64,000 nt of DNA from Candidatus Paracaedimonas acanthamoebae. GTDB lineage: Bacteria; Pseudomonadota; Alphaproteobacteria; Caedimonadales; Caedimonadaceae. The notes below the pieces were generated by a model. It had not been told where the DNA came from, searched no databases, and saw only the letters and a program-made list of their open reading frames with translations. Position numbers and translations under genes: made by a program. Each line of letters starts with the position of its first letter. Within the stretch, counting starts at the first letter, position 1. The stretch lies in the NCBI GenBank assembly GCA_017307065.1, contig JAFKGL010000015.1, positions 21,676 through 85,675 of the forward strand. Direction: 5' to 3'. Below, one piece after another: positions 9,309 to 18,731 of this stretch.

Positions 9309-10019
9309 TTATTTATGTTCATGATTATGGCTATGGGCATAGGGTGCTAAGATTTCAGGATTATAGCTGGAAAAAAGGTTTTGATAATTTGGATGATTTT
9401 TAACTTCTTCGGGTTTACCTGCGCAACATATATGATGATTTAAGCAAATCACTTTATCACTGGCTGCATGCACAAAATGTAAATCATGAGAAACAAGTAG
9501 CACCGCACAACCTAATATCTGGCGAACTTCATAAATTAGTTTATAAAGTGAAACTTGTCCATTGATATCAACCCCTTGTAAAGGCTCATCAAGCACCAAA
9601 AGACCTGGTTTTCCTAATAAAGCTCGCGCCAATAAAACTCGCTGCAACTCTCCGCCAGATAAAACGTGAATAGATTTTTCTAGAAGTTTATCAATACTTA
9701 CGGCCGCAACAACTTCAGATAATGTATCTTGATAGCGAGAAAATTCCAAAAATCTCTTTACAGTTATTGGAAGACTTGGATCCATATGCAATTTCTGTGG
9801 CATATAGCCAATTTTTAGAAAAGGTCGTTTTGCAATCTGACCGCTTGTCGGCGTAACCAATCCTAAGATAACTTTTAAAAGCGAGGTTTTTCCAGCTCCA
9901 TTAGGTCCGATGATTGTCACGAGTTCTTTTGCGAATATTGAAAAAGATACATCATGTAAAATAGTCATACTATTCTTTTGATAACAAATTTTATCGAGTG
10001 AAATTATTGCATTTCTCAC
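9309..10019 (-). CDS. znuC: Zinc ABC transporter ATP-binding protein
   Basis: The 236-residue ATPase has Walker A GPNGAGKT, signature LSGGELQRVLLARAL and Walker B LLVLDEPLQGVD. GVD after Walker B is characteristic of ZnuC, as is the histidine-rich end YAHSHNHEHK, which could bind zinc. The start lies 1 nt after the stop of the upstream transferase gene, so the two are co-transcribed. Confidence 0.92.
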   Translation of the reverse strand: MRNAIISLDKICYQKNSMTILHDVSFSIFAKELVTIIGPNGAGKTSLLKVILGLVTPTSGQIAKRPFLKIGYMPQKLHMDPSLPITVKRFLEFSRYQDTLSEVVAAVSIDKLLEKSIHVLSGGELQRVLLARALLGKPGLLVLDEPLQGVDINGQVSLYKLIYEVRQILGCAVLLVSHDLHFVHAASDKVICLNHHICCAGKPEEVKNHPNYQNLFSSYNPEILAPYAHSHNHEHK

Positions 10020-10020
10020 T

Positions 10021-11058
10021 TTAAAAAGGAACTCCTGCTTTGCGTGCTCTTGAAAGGATCCACCAGGTAAATGGGATAGCTCCCATTAAAAAAGGAATAA
10101 AGAAAAGAAGATGATCTTCTGCTGGTTTACCTATCATTAAAAAAGCTACTACGCCTTGTGTAATAAAGATCAGTCCATATAAGCTTGTGACTTTAATATG
10201 ACTCCAACCAGTTTGACTTAAAAGCTGATAAAGATGTTCACAATGAGCCTCAAAAAAACTTTTTCCTTTTATTAATCTCCGGGTACACGTAAAAATTACA
10301 TCATAAATATAAATGAAGAATAATAAAGGTACGACCCAAATTGAGAATTTTCCATAAACGGGTCGCACAGCAACTAAACTCCAAGCTGCAAAGAAAAAAC
10401 CAAGGAAAAAACTCCCAACATCTCCTAGAAAAATTTTTGCGTTTGGAAAATTAAATCTCAAAAAACCAAAAGTGGCGCTTGCAAGAATTAAATGAATTTG
10501 AAAGTCCGAATGATTAATATAAGTCAAAATTGATAAAAATAGGCATGCGATTATTGTTGTTACTCCTGCCATCCCATTTAGACCATCCATAAAATTAAAA
10601 GCATTCGTAAATCCAACAATCCATAAAATAGAGATTAAAAGACTAAAAGGGCCTAAATTAATTTCTCCCAAATATGGAAATGGGATTGTTTGAAATACAC
10701 CTAAAAAACTCACAAAAAACCAAGCTGTTCCTATTTGAATTAAGAGCCTAAATATCGGACTTAAGCCCTTGATATCATCTAAAAAACCTATGAGCCCCAT
10801 TATAGCAGCACTACACAATAAAAGTATTAAAAGAATCCAGTCTTCATAAAAAGGTAGGTGGGAAAAATCTTGGATCATCACACTTACAAGAAAACCAGTT
10901 AAAATTCCTACGCCTCCTGCTCTAGGTGTAATTTTTTTATGAGAGGAACGCTCAACAGGAATATCTTGAATATTAACAAATATCATAGCGCGCGTGACGA
11001 TCCAGGAAAGCAGGAAAGCCAGAACTAATACTAATATATCTTTAGGCCATGCAATCAC
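10021..11058 (-). CDS. WecA/MraY-family undecaprenyl-phosphate sugar-1-phosphate transferase
   Basis: The 345-residue polytopic membrane protein has the family motifs in order: ERSSHKKITPRAGGVGIL, GFLDDIKGLSP (catalytic Asp pair), NAFNFMDGLNGMAG, NAKIFLGDVGSFFLGF and a terminal EAHCEHLYQLL histidine motif. These fit WecA-like enzymes that load a sugar-1-phosphate on undecaprenyl phosphate to begin O-antigen or other glycan synthesis, rather than MraY itself. A GTG start at 11058 is used. It heads a tight leftward cluster with znuC, znuB and mazG. The exact sugar cannot be read from sequence. Confidence 0.87.
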   Translation of the reverse strand: MIAWPKDILVLVLAFLLSWIVTRAMIFVNIQDIPVERSSHKKITPRAGGVGILTGFLVSVMIQDFSHLPFYEDWILLILLLCSAAIMGLIGFLDDIKGLSPIFRLLIQIGTAWFFVSFLGVFQTIPFPYLGEINLGPFSLLISILWIVGFTNAFNFMDGLNGMAGVTTIIACLFLSILTYINHSDFQIHLILASATFGFLRFNFPNAKIFLGDVGSFFLGFFFAAWSLVAVRPVYGKFSIWVVPLLFFIYIYDVIFTCTRRLIKGKSFFEAHCEHLYQLLSQTGWSHIKVTSLYGLIFITQGVVAFLMIGKPAEDHLLFFIPFLMGAIPFTWWILSRARKAGVPF

Positions 11059-11108
11059 TAGACTTCTCTATATTTTTAGAAGGTTTATCACATATGCGAA
11101 ATTCTTAT

Positions 11109-11182
11109 TGGCTGGGAGACCTGGATTCGAACCAGGACTGCTCGGTCCAGAGCCGAGAGTTCTACCGTTAAACTATCTCCCA
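11109..11182 (-). tRNA. tRNA-Gln (anticodon CTG)
   Basis: Read on the minus strand, acceptor TGGGAGA pairs with TCTCCCA, then G and an encoded CCA. The anticodon arm CTCGG-CTCTGGA-CCGAG exposes CTG, which reads CAG. The T-arm is CCTGG-TTCGAAT-CCAGG. The U1-A72 end pair is the usual tRNA-Gln identity feature. Confidence 0.95.
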
Positions 11183-11278
11183 ACAATAATATTACTTAAA
11201 ATTATATCAGTAAAATTTAAGTTGATCTAGTCACTTGATTTTAAGTCATGTTTACTTGTAACGTGCAAGTCAGAAGGC

Positions 11279-11590
11279 TTATTCTTCGTCTTCTCGATCA
11301 ATTACATCAGAAACATTTTCATCACTTAATTCTTCGGCATCTTCAAGCAAATCACCGTCATCGATATCTTGTTCGAGCCCCACATCTATCATATCTAAGT
11401 TATCTTCAAGATTAACTTTATCAATCTTCTTTTTAACCTTACTTCCTTCTGATTTTAAGGTTTTTATCTGAAAATCATCTTGAGAATAACTTGCATTACA
11501 CTTAGGACATTCAAAATTTACTTTTTGGAGATCATAAAAGTGCGCAGCACACTTCCGACAGATTCTTTTTACTCCCCATTCTGGTTTCAA
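11279..11590 (-). CDS. TIGR02300-type zinc-ribbon protein with acidic tail
   Basis: I place the start at a TTG (11590) because a strong GGGAGG (11597-11602) lies 6 nt upstream and the family's characteristic opening, KPEWGVKR, follows at once. The frame is open further upstream to 11653, but that part is hydrophobic and unlike the family. The 103-residue product has two CxxC knuckles (CRKC and CPKC) around HFYDLQKVNF, the hallmark of an alphaproteobacterial protein family of unknown function. The second half is almost entirely Asp/Glu. Confidence 0.8.
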   Translation of the reverse strand: MKPEWGVKRICRKCAAHFYDLQKVNFECPKCNASYSQDDFQIKTLKSEGSKVKKKIDKVNLEDNLDMIDVGLEQDIDDGDLLEDAEELSDENVSDVIDREDEE

Positions 11591-11743
11591 GGCACGCCTC
11601 CCTTTAATAATAATTAAAATACTAATCCATCCGCTTGCCATGAATGTAAGCACGTGTCAAAGGTTTTTTTGTCTCGTGATATCTGAGTTTACCTTCTTAA
11701 ATTTCTTAGATATGCTCTGTTCAAAAAATTTAAGGAACCTTTA

Positions 11744-12382
11744 ATGATTATTGCAATTGATGGACCGGCTGGAGCAGGAAAAGGTACAGCTGCTAAAGGC
11801 ATTGCTCGGCATTATAATTTAGCCCATTTAGAAACCGGGCTTTTATATAGAGCTTTAGCTTTTAAGGTTTTGGAAAATAATTTAAATTTGGATGATAAAA
11901 ATAAAATTTCAGCCTTTTCTTCTCTTATTACTCTTGATGATTTACAAAATAAAGACTTACGTTCAGAAGAAATTGGTAATTTGGCTTCTAAGATAGCTTC
12001 TTTCCCAGAAGTTCGGCAAGCACTGCTAGATTTTCAACGTAAATTTGCGAATACTTCCCCACCGGGATTTAAGGGCACTGTCTTAGATGGCAGAGATATT
12101 GGTACTTTGGTCTGTCCTCAAGCCGATATAAAATTTTATATTACAGCAAAACTTGAAATTCGAGCTCAAAGACGGCTTAAAGAGTTGCAACAAAGAGGGA
12201 TCGAGAGTATATATACCGCAGTCATTCAGAATATGATGGATAGAGATATAAGAGATGAAAGCCGTCAACAAGCACCTCTTACGGTTGCTAAGGATGCTCA
12301 TGTCATTGATACATCAGATCTATCATCTGATGATGTGCTCAAGCAGATGATTACTGTTATTGAGCAGCACCTAAAGAAGTAA
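11744..12382 (+). CDS. cmk: Cytidylate kinase
   Basis: The 212-residue enzyme phosphorylates CMP and dCMP. It has the P-loop DGPAGAGKGTAAK at residues 5-17, HLETGLLYRAL, the CMP-binding LDGRDIGTLVCPQA and a lid with RRLKELQQRG and DRDIRDESRQQAPL. It lies 63 nt upstream of rpsA, the classic cmk-rpsA pair of proteobacteria. Confidence 0.96.
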   Translation: MIIAIDGPAGAGKGTAAKGIARHYNLAHLETGLLYRALAFKVLENNLNLDDKNKISAFSSLITLDDLQNKDLRSEEIGNLASKIASFPEVRQALLDFQRKFANTSPPGFKGTVLDGRDIGTLVCPQADIKFYITAKLEIRAQRRLKELQQRGIESIYTAVIQNMMDRDIRDESRQQAPLTVAKDAHVIDTSDLSSDDVLKQMITVIEQHLKK

Positions 12383-12445
12383 GTACGTTAAAAACGGGAA
12401 AATATTTACCTTTAGGGAGCTTATTTAAGAAAGGATTTAGTTTTT

Positions 12446-14215
12446 ATGACTATAAATTTAACAACCCCAAACCAAGATATAGAGAGTTTTGCAGCTCTTT
12501 TAGATGAAACACCCGAAGGATCTGTTGATATTGTTGGAAAAGTGATTAAAGGTTCCGTCATCACGATTTCTAATGATTATGCAATTATTGATGTTGGCCT
12601 CAAATCAGAAGGACGTGTTCCTCTACGTGAATTTGCAACAGCAGCAAAAGAGCCACGCGTTAAAGCGGGCGATCGTGTTGAAGTTTATGTCGAACGAATG
12701 GAAGACAAAGATGGACTGATCGTCCTCAGCCATGAAAAAGCTCGCCGCGAAGCTGCTTGGCTTGAATTAGAGCGTTCTCATAAAGCAGGTCAACAGGTTA
12801 ATGGTGTTCTGTTTGGACGTGTTAAAGGTGGTTTTACAGTAGATTTAGGTGGTGCTATCGCTTTCTTACCAGGAAGCCAATTAGATATTCGCCCAATTAA
12901 GGATATCAGTCCTTTAATGGGGATAGAACAACCTTTCATTATTCTGAAAATGGACCGTACACGGGGCAATATTGTTGTTTCTCGTCGCGCTATCTTAGAA
13001 GAGACAAGAACTGAAGCAAGATCTGAACTCCTCTCCAATATGGAAGAAGGTAAAATTGTAGAAGGTATCGTAAAGAATATAACCGATTATGGTGCCTTTA
13101 TTGATCTTGGTGGTATTGATGGACTACTTCACGTCACAGATATTTCATGGCGTCGCATCTCTCATCCTTCAGAAATGCTTCACGTAGGACAAAATGTAAA
13201 AGTTCAAATCATTCGTTATAATAAAGAGACTCATCGTATCTCATTAGGAATGAAACAACTTGAAAATGATCCTTGGCAAAACATCGAAGCTAAATTCCCG
13301 CTTCATGGAAAACTTTCTGGAACAGTCACAAATATTGCTGATTATGGCGCGTTTGTTGAACTCGAACCAGGAATTGAAGGACTTGTCCATGTTTCTGAGA
13401 TGAGCTGGATAAAGAAAAATGTCCATCCTTCAAAGATTCTTTCTGTCGGACAAAATGTAGAAGTTATGGTTCTGGAAGTTGATTCTAATAAACGAAGAAT
13501 CGCTCTTGGAATTAAACAATGTCAAGAGAATCCATGGGTCACAGTTGCTGAAAAATATCCTGTTGGTTCTGAATTTGAAAGTGAAATTCGGAATATTACA
13601 GAGTTTGGCCTCTTTGTCGCCGTTTCAGGAGACCTTGATGGTATGGTCCATATGTCTGACCTTTCATGGACAGAACCTTCTGATGAAGCCATCAAAACAT
13701 ACAAAAAAGGTGAAAAACTCACGGTAAAAGTACTTGAAGTTGATCCTGAAAAAGAACGCATCTCTCTTGGTGTAAAGCAACTCACAGCAGATCCTTTTGC
13801 TGAAGGCTTATCAGCTCTCAAGCAGAATGATATTGTTACTTGTGAAATCACGGCTATTCAAGAAGCGGGTATTGAAGTAAGAATTGGTGAAGGCCTCGAA
13901 GGTTTTATCCGTAAAACTGATTTATCAAAAGAACGCTCAGAACAACGCTCTGATCGCTTTGCTGTAGGCGAAAAAGTTGATGCAAAAATCATCAGTATTG
14001 ATCGCTCTACACGTCGTATCAGCTTATCCATTAAGGGCCGAGAAATAGCTGAAGAAAAAGAAGCTATGGCAACATATGGTTCCGCAGATAGCGGTGCAAG
14101 CTTAGGAGATATTCTTGGAGCTGCTTTTGATAAAGTGAAAGAAAAAACAAAAGAAGAAAAACCAGTAAAAGCGTCAAAGAAAAAAGAAGTAGACACAGAA
14201 CCTGCTGATAACTAA
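12446..14215 (+). CDS. rpsA: 30S ribosomal protein S1
   Basis: The 589-residue protein contains about six S1 RNA-binding repeats. The first two, which anchor it to the ribosome, cover roughly residues 28-180. Repeats 3-6 carry the recurring GAFIDLGGIDGLLHVTDISW-type block and end near residue 530. The C-terminus is Lys/Glu-rich. Length matches alphaproteobacterial S1 (about 560-570) with a slightly longer tail. S1 recruits mRNAs to the 30S subunit. A perfect terminator follows at 14229-14260. Confidence 0.97.
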   Translation: MTINLTTPNQDIESFAALLDETPEGSVDIVGKVIKGSVITISNDYAIIDVGLKSEGRVPLREFATAAKEPRVKAGDRVEVYVERMEDKDGLIVLSHEKARREAAWLELERSHKAGQQVNGVLFGRVKGGFTVDLGGAIAFLPGSQLDIRPIKDISPLMGIEQPFIILKMDRTRGNIVVSRRAILEETRTEARSELLSNMEEGKIVEGIVKNITDYGAFIDLGGIDGLLHVTDISWRRISHPSEMLHVGQNVKVQIIRYNKETHRISLGMKQLENDPWQNIEAKFPLHGKLSGTVTNIADYGAFVELEPGIEGLVHVSEMSWIKKNVHPSKILSVGQNVEVMVLEVDSNKRRIALGIKQCQENPWVTVAEKYPVGSEFESEIRNITEFGLFVAVSGDLDGMVHMSDLSWTEPSDEAIKTYKKGEKLTVKVLEVDPEKERISLGVKQLTADPFAEGLSALKQNDIVTCEITAIQEAGIEVRIGEGLEGFIRKTDLSKERSEQRSDRFAVGEKVDAKIISIDRSTRRISLSIKGREIAEEKEAMATYGSADSGASLGDILGAAFDKVKEKTKEEKPVKASKKKEVDTEPADN

Positions 14216-14228
14216 TCGATCTATAAGA

Positions 14229-14260
14229 AAGCCTCTCATCTAGAGAGGCTTTTCTTTTTT
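14229..14260 (+). terminator. Rho-independent terminator after rpsA
   Basis: A perfect 9-bp stem, AAGCCTCTC (14229-14237) and GAGAGGCTT (14243-14251), with loop ATCTA, is followed by TTCTTTTTT. It separates cmk-rpsA from the penicillin-binding protein gene. Confidence 0.93.
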
Positions 14261-14307
14261 CACATCGTTTCCAAGAAAGAATTCATAAAAATTATAAAGA
14301 GGTTAAA

Positions 14308-16785
14308 TTGTTTCGTTATTTAGGAACTATTTTTAGCTATTGTTTTCTTTCTCTATCTCTTATAGCAGGTGGAGCACTTGCTATCTTTTACTATTTTGGA
14401 ATAGGGCTTCCTAACTATCAACAACTTGCTCATTACAAACCGGATGTAGTTACACGACTTTATGCGCAAGATGGGCGCATGTTTGCTGAATATGCTTATG
14501 AAAAACGGATTTTTGTTCCGCTTGAGGCCACCCCAAAACTTATTATTAAAGCATTTTTGTCAGCGGAAGATAAAAACTTTTACCATCATTCTGGAATTGA
14601 TATCCCAAGTATTTTTTCTGCTATTGCTCACAATATCACTCATGCTGCATTTTCAAAACGCCCTTATGGGGCTTCCACAATAACTCAGCAAGTTGCTAAA
14701 AATTTTCTACTCGCAGATATAGCCAATCAAGTATCTTATGAAAGAAAAATAAAAGAAGCTATTCTAGCTTTTCGTATTGAAAGCGCTTACTCTAAAAATC
14801 ACATTCTCGAATTGTATTTGAATCAAATTTATTTGGGAAATGGTTCTTATGGTATTGCAGCGGCGGCTGTAAACTATTTTAATAAAAGCCTTTCTGAGCT
14901 ATCTCTTGCTGAAATTGCCTTTTTAGCGGCACTTCCTAAAGCCCCTAATAATTATAATCCACGAAAAAATCCTGAAGCCGCAAAAATCAGACGGAATTAT
15001 GTTCTTCAAAGAATGTTTGAGGATGGATATATTACAAAAGAAGAAACTCAAAAAGCTAAATTAGAACCTCTAATTATCATAAATCGTAAAGATTTTGAAA
15101 CTGTCTATGCAAACTATTTCGCAGAAGAAGTAAGGCGTGAACTTCTTGAAAAATTTGGTGAAAAATCTCTTTATAAAGACGGTTTGGTTGTTAGAACTTC
15201 CCTAAACGTAGAATATCAAAAAGTAGCTCGTGAAGCCCTAAAAGAAGGACTTATTACTTATGACCGCCGACATGGATGGCGCGGACCAATCACAAATCTT
15301 TCTCTTTCTCCCTCAGAAAGATCTATTCCGATTTCTTTTTCTATCAATAAGTCAGCGGCTTGGATCCCTAAATTACAAAATATTAAAGCCCCTTCTGGTC
15401 AGGGGAATTGGAATCTTGCTGTTATTCTTGAATTAAGATCTGAATCAGCATTGATTGGTTTATCAGATGGTTCTGTAGGATGCATTCCTCTTTCCGAATT
15501 GACATGGGCGCGCCGCTATATAAATGAAAATTCGCTTGGTCCTCTCATCACTCATCCTAAAGATGTTTTTAAATTAGGTGATGTAATTTTAGTGGATAAA
15601 ATCACACATTTTAAAGATACAAAATCAATTGATTCTTTTAAGCTCTGTCAGATCCCAGCAGTATCCGGAGGAATTGTTGTCATGGACCCTCATTCAGGGC
15701 GCGTCCTTGCCTTGCAAGGTGGCTATAGCTTTAAAAGTAGCCAATTTAATAGAGCAACTCAAGCTTGGCGACAAGTTGGATCAACAATTAAACCTTTTGT
15801 TTATCTAGCGGGAATTGAAAAAGGATTGCACGGCTCTATGATTGTGCAAGACATCCCTTTTTCTATAAATCTTGGTAAAAATTTAGGTATTTGGCGCCCT
15901 CGAAATTATGATGAAAAATTTATGGGTTCCTTAAGTTTAAGACGTGCTTTTGAGCTTTCTCGCAATGCTGTTACTATTCATCTTACTCATAATACGATTG
16001 GAATAAAAAATGTTATCGATGTTGCCCAACGTTTTAATATTACCAATAAAATGCCTGCTCAATTGGCCATGGTATTGGGCGCAAGTGAAACAACTTTACT
16101 CAGATTAACTGCGGCTTATGGTATGATTGCCAATGGTGGTAAAAAAATTGCGCCGACGCTTCTTGACCGTGTTCAGGATCGCTATGGGAAAACTATTTTA
16201 ACAAATCAGCTTGTACAATGTACAAATTGTGACAGTAAGTTAGTTCTAGGATCTGAAATTCCAATTCTTAAAGATCAACGTCCTCTTGTCACAGATCCAG
16301 CAAGTGCTTATCAAATGATTTCACTTTTACACGGTGTTGTAGAGAGAGGAACGGCCAAAAATCTTTTAGAACTTAAACGACCAATTGCCGGAAAAACAGG
16401 GACAACCAATGAATTTCGCAATGCTTGGTTTGTTGGTTTTACCCCTGACCTTGTTGTCGGTGTGTATATAGGATTTGATTCGCATGTATCTCTTGGACGA
16501 CATGAAAGTGGCGCTCGTGCAGCAGCTCCCATATTTCTAGAATTTATGAAAAAAATCCTTAAAGGTAAGCCCGCTCAGCCCTTTCGTGTGCCACCAGGTA
16601 TTAAACTTGTGCGAGTTGATTCTTCTACAGGCCACCCTACTCAAGGAAATGGTCAAAATACTCTTCTTGAAGCTTTTAAAACTGATACAGATTTATCTAA
16701 ATTAGAGACAACAAAAAATAATTCTCAAGAACCTCTTTCTTCATCTCAAAATATGAAAGAATCTCAGACAGATGGCTTATATTAG
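14308..16785 (+). CDS. mrcA: Penicillin-binding protein 1A (bifunctional glycosyltransferase/transpeptidase)
   Basis: The 825-residue protein begins at a TTG (14308) with AAAGAGG just upstream, and has one N-terminal membrane anchor (about residues 8-30). The GT51 domain shows AEDKNFYHHSGID and GASTITQQVAKNFLL. The transpeptidase has the SxxK box in VGSTIKPF, the SxN box in SRNAV and KTGTT. A long insert between them is typical of PBP1A. It polymerises and cross-links peptidoglycan. It lies 15 nt upstream of prfB. Confidence 0.95.
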   Translation: MFRYLGTIFSYCFLSLSLIAGGALAIFYYFGIGLPNYQQLAHYKPDVVTRLYAQDGRMFAEYAYEKRIFVPLEATPKLIIKAFLSAEDKNFYHHSGIDIPSIFSAIAHNITHAAFSKRPYGASTITQQVAKNFLLADIANQVSYERKIKEAILAFRIESAYSKNHILELYLNQIYLGNGSYGIAAAAVNYFNKSLSELSLAEIAFLAALPKAPNNYNPRKNPEAAKIRRNYVLQRMFEDGYITKEETQKAKLEPLIIINRKDFETVYANYFAEEVRRELLEKFGEKSLYKDGLVVRTSLNVEYQKVAREALKEGLITYDRRHGWRGPITNLSLSPSERSIPISFSINKSAAWIPKLQNIKAPSGQGNWNLAVILELRSESALIGLSDGSVGCIPLSELTWARRYINENSLGPLITHPKDVFKLGDVILVDKITHFKDTKSIDSFKLCQIPAVSGGIVVMDPHSGRVLALQGGYSFKSSQFNRATQAWRQVGSTIKPFVYLAGIEKGLHGSMIVQDIPFSINLGKNLGIWRPRNYDEKFMGSLSLRRAFELSRNAVTIHLTHNTIGIKNVIDVAQRFNITNKMPAQLAMVLGASETTLLRLTAAYGMIANGGKKIAPTLLDRVQDRYGKTILTNQLVQCTNCDSKLVLGSEIPILKDQRPLVTDPASAYQMISLLHGVVERGTAKNLLELKRPIAGKTGTTNEFRNAWFVGFTPDLVVGVYIGFDSHVSLGRHESGARAAAPIFLEFMKKILKGKPAQPFRVPPGIKLVRVDSSTGHPTQGNGQNTLLEAFKTDTDLSKLETTKNNSQEPLSSSQNMKESQTDGLY

Positions 16786-16800
16786 AATAAAGGAAAAGAT

Positions 16801-17917
16801 ATGCGTGCCGAAATTCAAACTAAGATAGATAATATAAAACAAGTTATTGAAGTTTTAAGGAGGCATCTTTGACTGGGATACGACCTTAAAAAAGCTTGAT
16901 TCTCTAAATCAACAAGCTGAAGATCCTCATTTATGGGACAATTCCGAAAATGCTCAAAAAATTCTGCGTGAACGTGAAACATTAGCCTCTTCACTTAAAC
17001 GCATTGAATCTCTTGAGCTAGACTTAAAAAACATTGTTGATTTATTGGAACTTGCGGAACTTGAAGGTGAAGAAGCTCTTTTACTCGAAACAGAAGAAAC
17101 TCTTGATAAATTAGAAAATACTACTGAAAGACTTAGGCTTGAAAGTCTGCTTTCTGGTGAAGCGGATGCTAATGATTGCTTTATTGAAATTCATGCTGGG
17201 GCTGGTGGTACTGAAGCTCAAGATTGGGCACAAATCCTTCAACGTATGTATTTAAGATGGGCTGAGAGCCATAAATTTAAATTTGAATGGATGGAGGAAA
17301 TTTCTGGCGAAGAAGCTGGCATAAAATCTTGCACGTTTAAGGTCATAGGGCATCAAGCTTATGGTTGGCTTAAATCAGAGAGTGGTGTTCATCGCCTTGT
17401 GCGGATTTCACCTTTTGATTCCAATGCTAGACGCCATACAAGCTTTGCGTCAGTTTGGGTATACCCCGTTATTGATAATTCAATTGATATCACTATTGAA
17501 GAAAAAGATCTAAGAATTGATACTTACAGAGCTTCAGGCGCTGGGGGACAGCACGTGAATAAAACAGAAAGTGCAATTCGGATCACGCACCTTCCAACGG
17601 GAATTGCTGTCCAATGCCAGAATGATCGTTCACAGCATCGTAACAAGGCTCAGGCTTATGATATGCTTCGGGCCCGACTTTATGAGTTAGAGCTCAAAAA
17701 AAGGGAAGAAGCAGCTCAATCTCAAAATGCTTCCAAAGCTGAGATTGGATGGGGTCATCAAATTCGTTCTTACGTCTTACAGCCCTACCAAATGGTTAAA
17801 GATTTACGTACTGGAGTTGAAAAGGGAAATGCTCAAGGTGTTTTAGATGGAGATATTGATACTTTTCTCGAAGCAGCTCTTGCCCAAAAAGTTCTTGGGA
17901 ATAGCACAGCAGAATAA
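16801..17917 (+). CDS. prfB: Peptide chain release factor 2, expressed by +1 programmed frameshift
   Basis: Translation from ATG 16801 gives 23 codons and meets TGA at 16870-16872. The site reads AGGAGG CAT CTT TGA C: an internal Shine-Dalgarno (16858-16863) three bases before the slippery CTT, as in E. coli prfB. Slipping +1 on CTT resumes at GAC (16871), giving join(16801..16869, 16871..17917), 371 residues. RF2 is confirmed by the stop-reading tripeptide in ISPFDSNARRHTSF and by GAGGQHVNKTES. Low RF2 promotes shifting at its own UGA, so the gene regulates itself. Confidence 0.97.
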
Positions 17918-17987
17918 GATTATATAATTTTTTCTAGTTGTTAAGCTTGACGTGTTCCTCAATAATCGTTATCAAAGGTGTATCAAT

Positions 17988-18077
17988 GGATGGGTGGCCG
18001 AGCGGTTGAAGGCACCGGTCTTGAAAACCGGCAAGGGTGTGAGCTCTTCGTGGGTTCGAATCCCACCCCATCCGCCA
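17988..18077 (+). tRNA. tRNA-Ser (anticodon TGA)
   Basis: The 90-nt class II tRNA has acceptor GGATGGG/CCCATCC, anticodon arm CCGGT-CTTGAAA-ACCGG exposing TGA, a long variable arm, T-arm GTGGG-TTCGAAT-CCCAC and an encoded CCA. A degraded copy of its anticodon-to-variable-arm part lies 150 bp downstream (18231-18257). Confidence 0.96.
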
Positions 18078-18420
18078 TTGAAATTATTTAAATTATCCAA
18101 TAATACTTCAACGCTTTTCTTTTGGTCTTTTCTTATTAAACTAGAGATATTTTTTTAAAAATTGATCTTTTAAATTTATGCCCCTCTTTCATAATTTAAG
18201 GAGTTGCGGTTCAATAATTAAAGACTGATTTTGAAAAAACCGGCAAGGGATAGCTCTCATGAGATCCCTCTCATTTGGCTAGTTCTTATCCTTTCAAAAT
18301 CTTTTGAGCCTCATATACATGAGTGGTTATCCCCAAAAAAAGAAGAGAGTTTTTTCAAGTCTTTGGCCTTTTTAGTTATTTTTATTTTGCTTCAGACGAG
18401 CTCTCTTGTTCTTTAACTTT

Positions 18421-18450
18421 CGTCATTCTCGGATATGTCCCGAGAATCTC
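18421..18450 (+). repeat. Palindromic intergenic repeat, copy 1
   Basis: The stretch starts CGTCATTCTCGG, has the centre ATATGT, and closes with CCCGAGAATC, so the CTCGG/CCGAG arms pair. It resembles the short CGTCATTCTCGG...CCGAGAAT palindromes scattered in several alphaproteobacterial genomes. Copy 2 at 18703-18731 is the same element inverted. Confidence 0.6.
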
Positions 18451-18702
18451 AAGCGGCTTATAGATCTTACCTCTCACCATTCGGTCTTTTCCAAATCTTT
18501 CTTGTTGCTGCTCGAATTGTTTCATCCTTATCTCTCTACAATTAATTCCATTTCTGAGGCTAACCAATGAATTCCAAAACTTACTAGGTTCCATATTTTC
18601 AAGAGACGATTCAGAAAATTTCGTCCTCCCTCTCTTTCTTCCCTCTTCCTTTTACGCATATTGAAGACATTCTGGAGTCTCCTACATCATCTGGTGGCCT
18701 GG

Positions 18703-18731
18703 GATCCTCGGGACACGCCCGAGAATGACAA
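18703..18731 (-). repeat. Palindromic intergenic repeat, copy 2 (inverted)
   Basis: It reads GATCCTCGGGACACGCCC then GAGAATGACA on the plus strand. Its reverse complement, TGTCATTCTCGGGCGTGTCC followed by CGAGGATC, aligns with copy 1. The arms CCTCGGG/CCCGAGA pair. Confidence 0.6.

Noticed and set aside
11591..11653. ATG start for the TIGR02300 gene
   Set aside because: The extension is hydrophobic and unlike the family; GGGAGG sits ideally before the TTG at 11590.
17045..17917. prfB starting at an internal methionine
   Set aside because: The conserved frameshift site and N-domain upstream show the gene begins at 16801.
18231..18416. Open frame of 61 codons on the plus strand
   Set aside because: No start-site context or motif, and it begins in the degenerate tRNA fragment.
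18382..18594. Open frame of 70 codons on the minus strand
   Set aside because: It runs through the palindromic repeat and has no family-like pattern.
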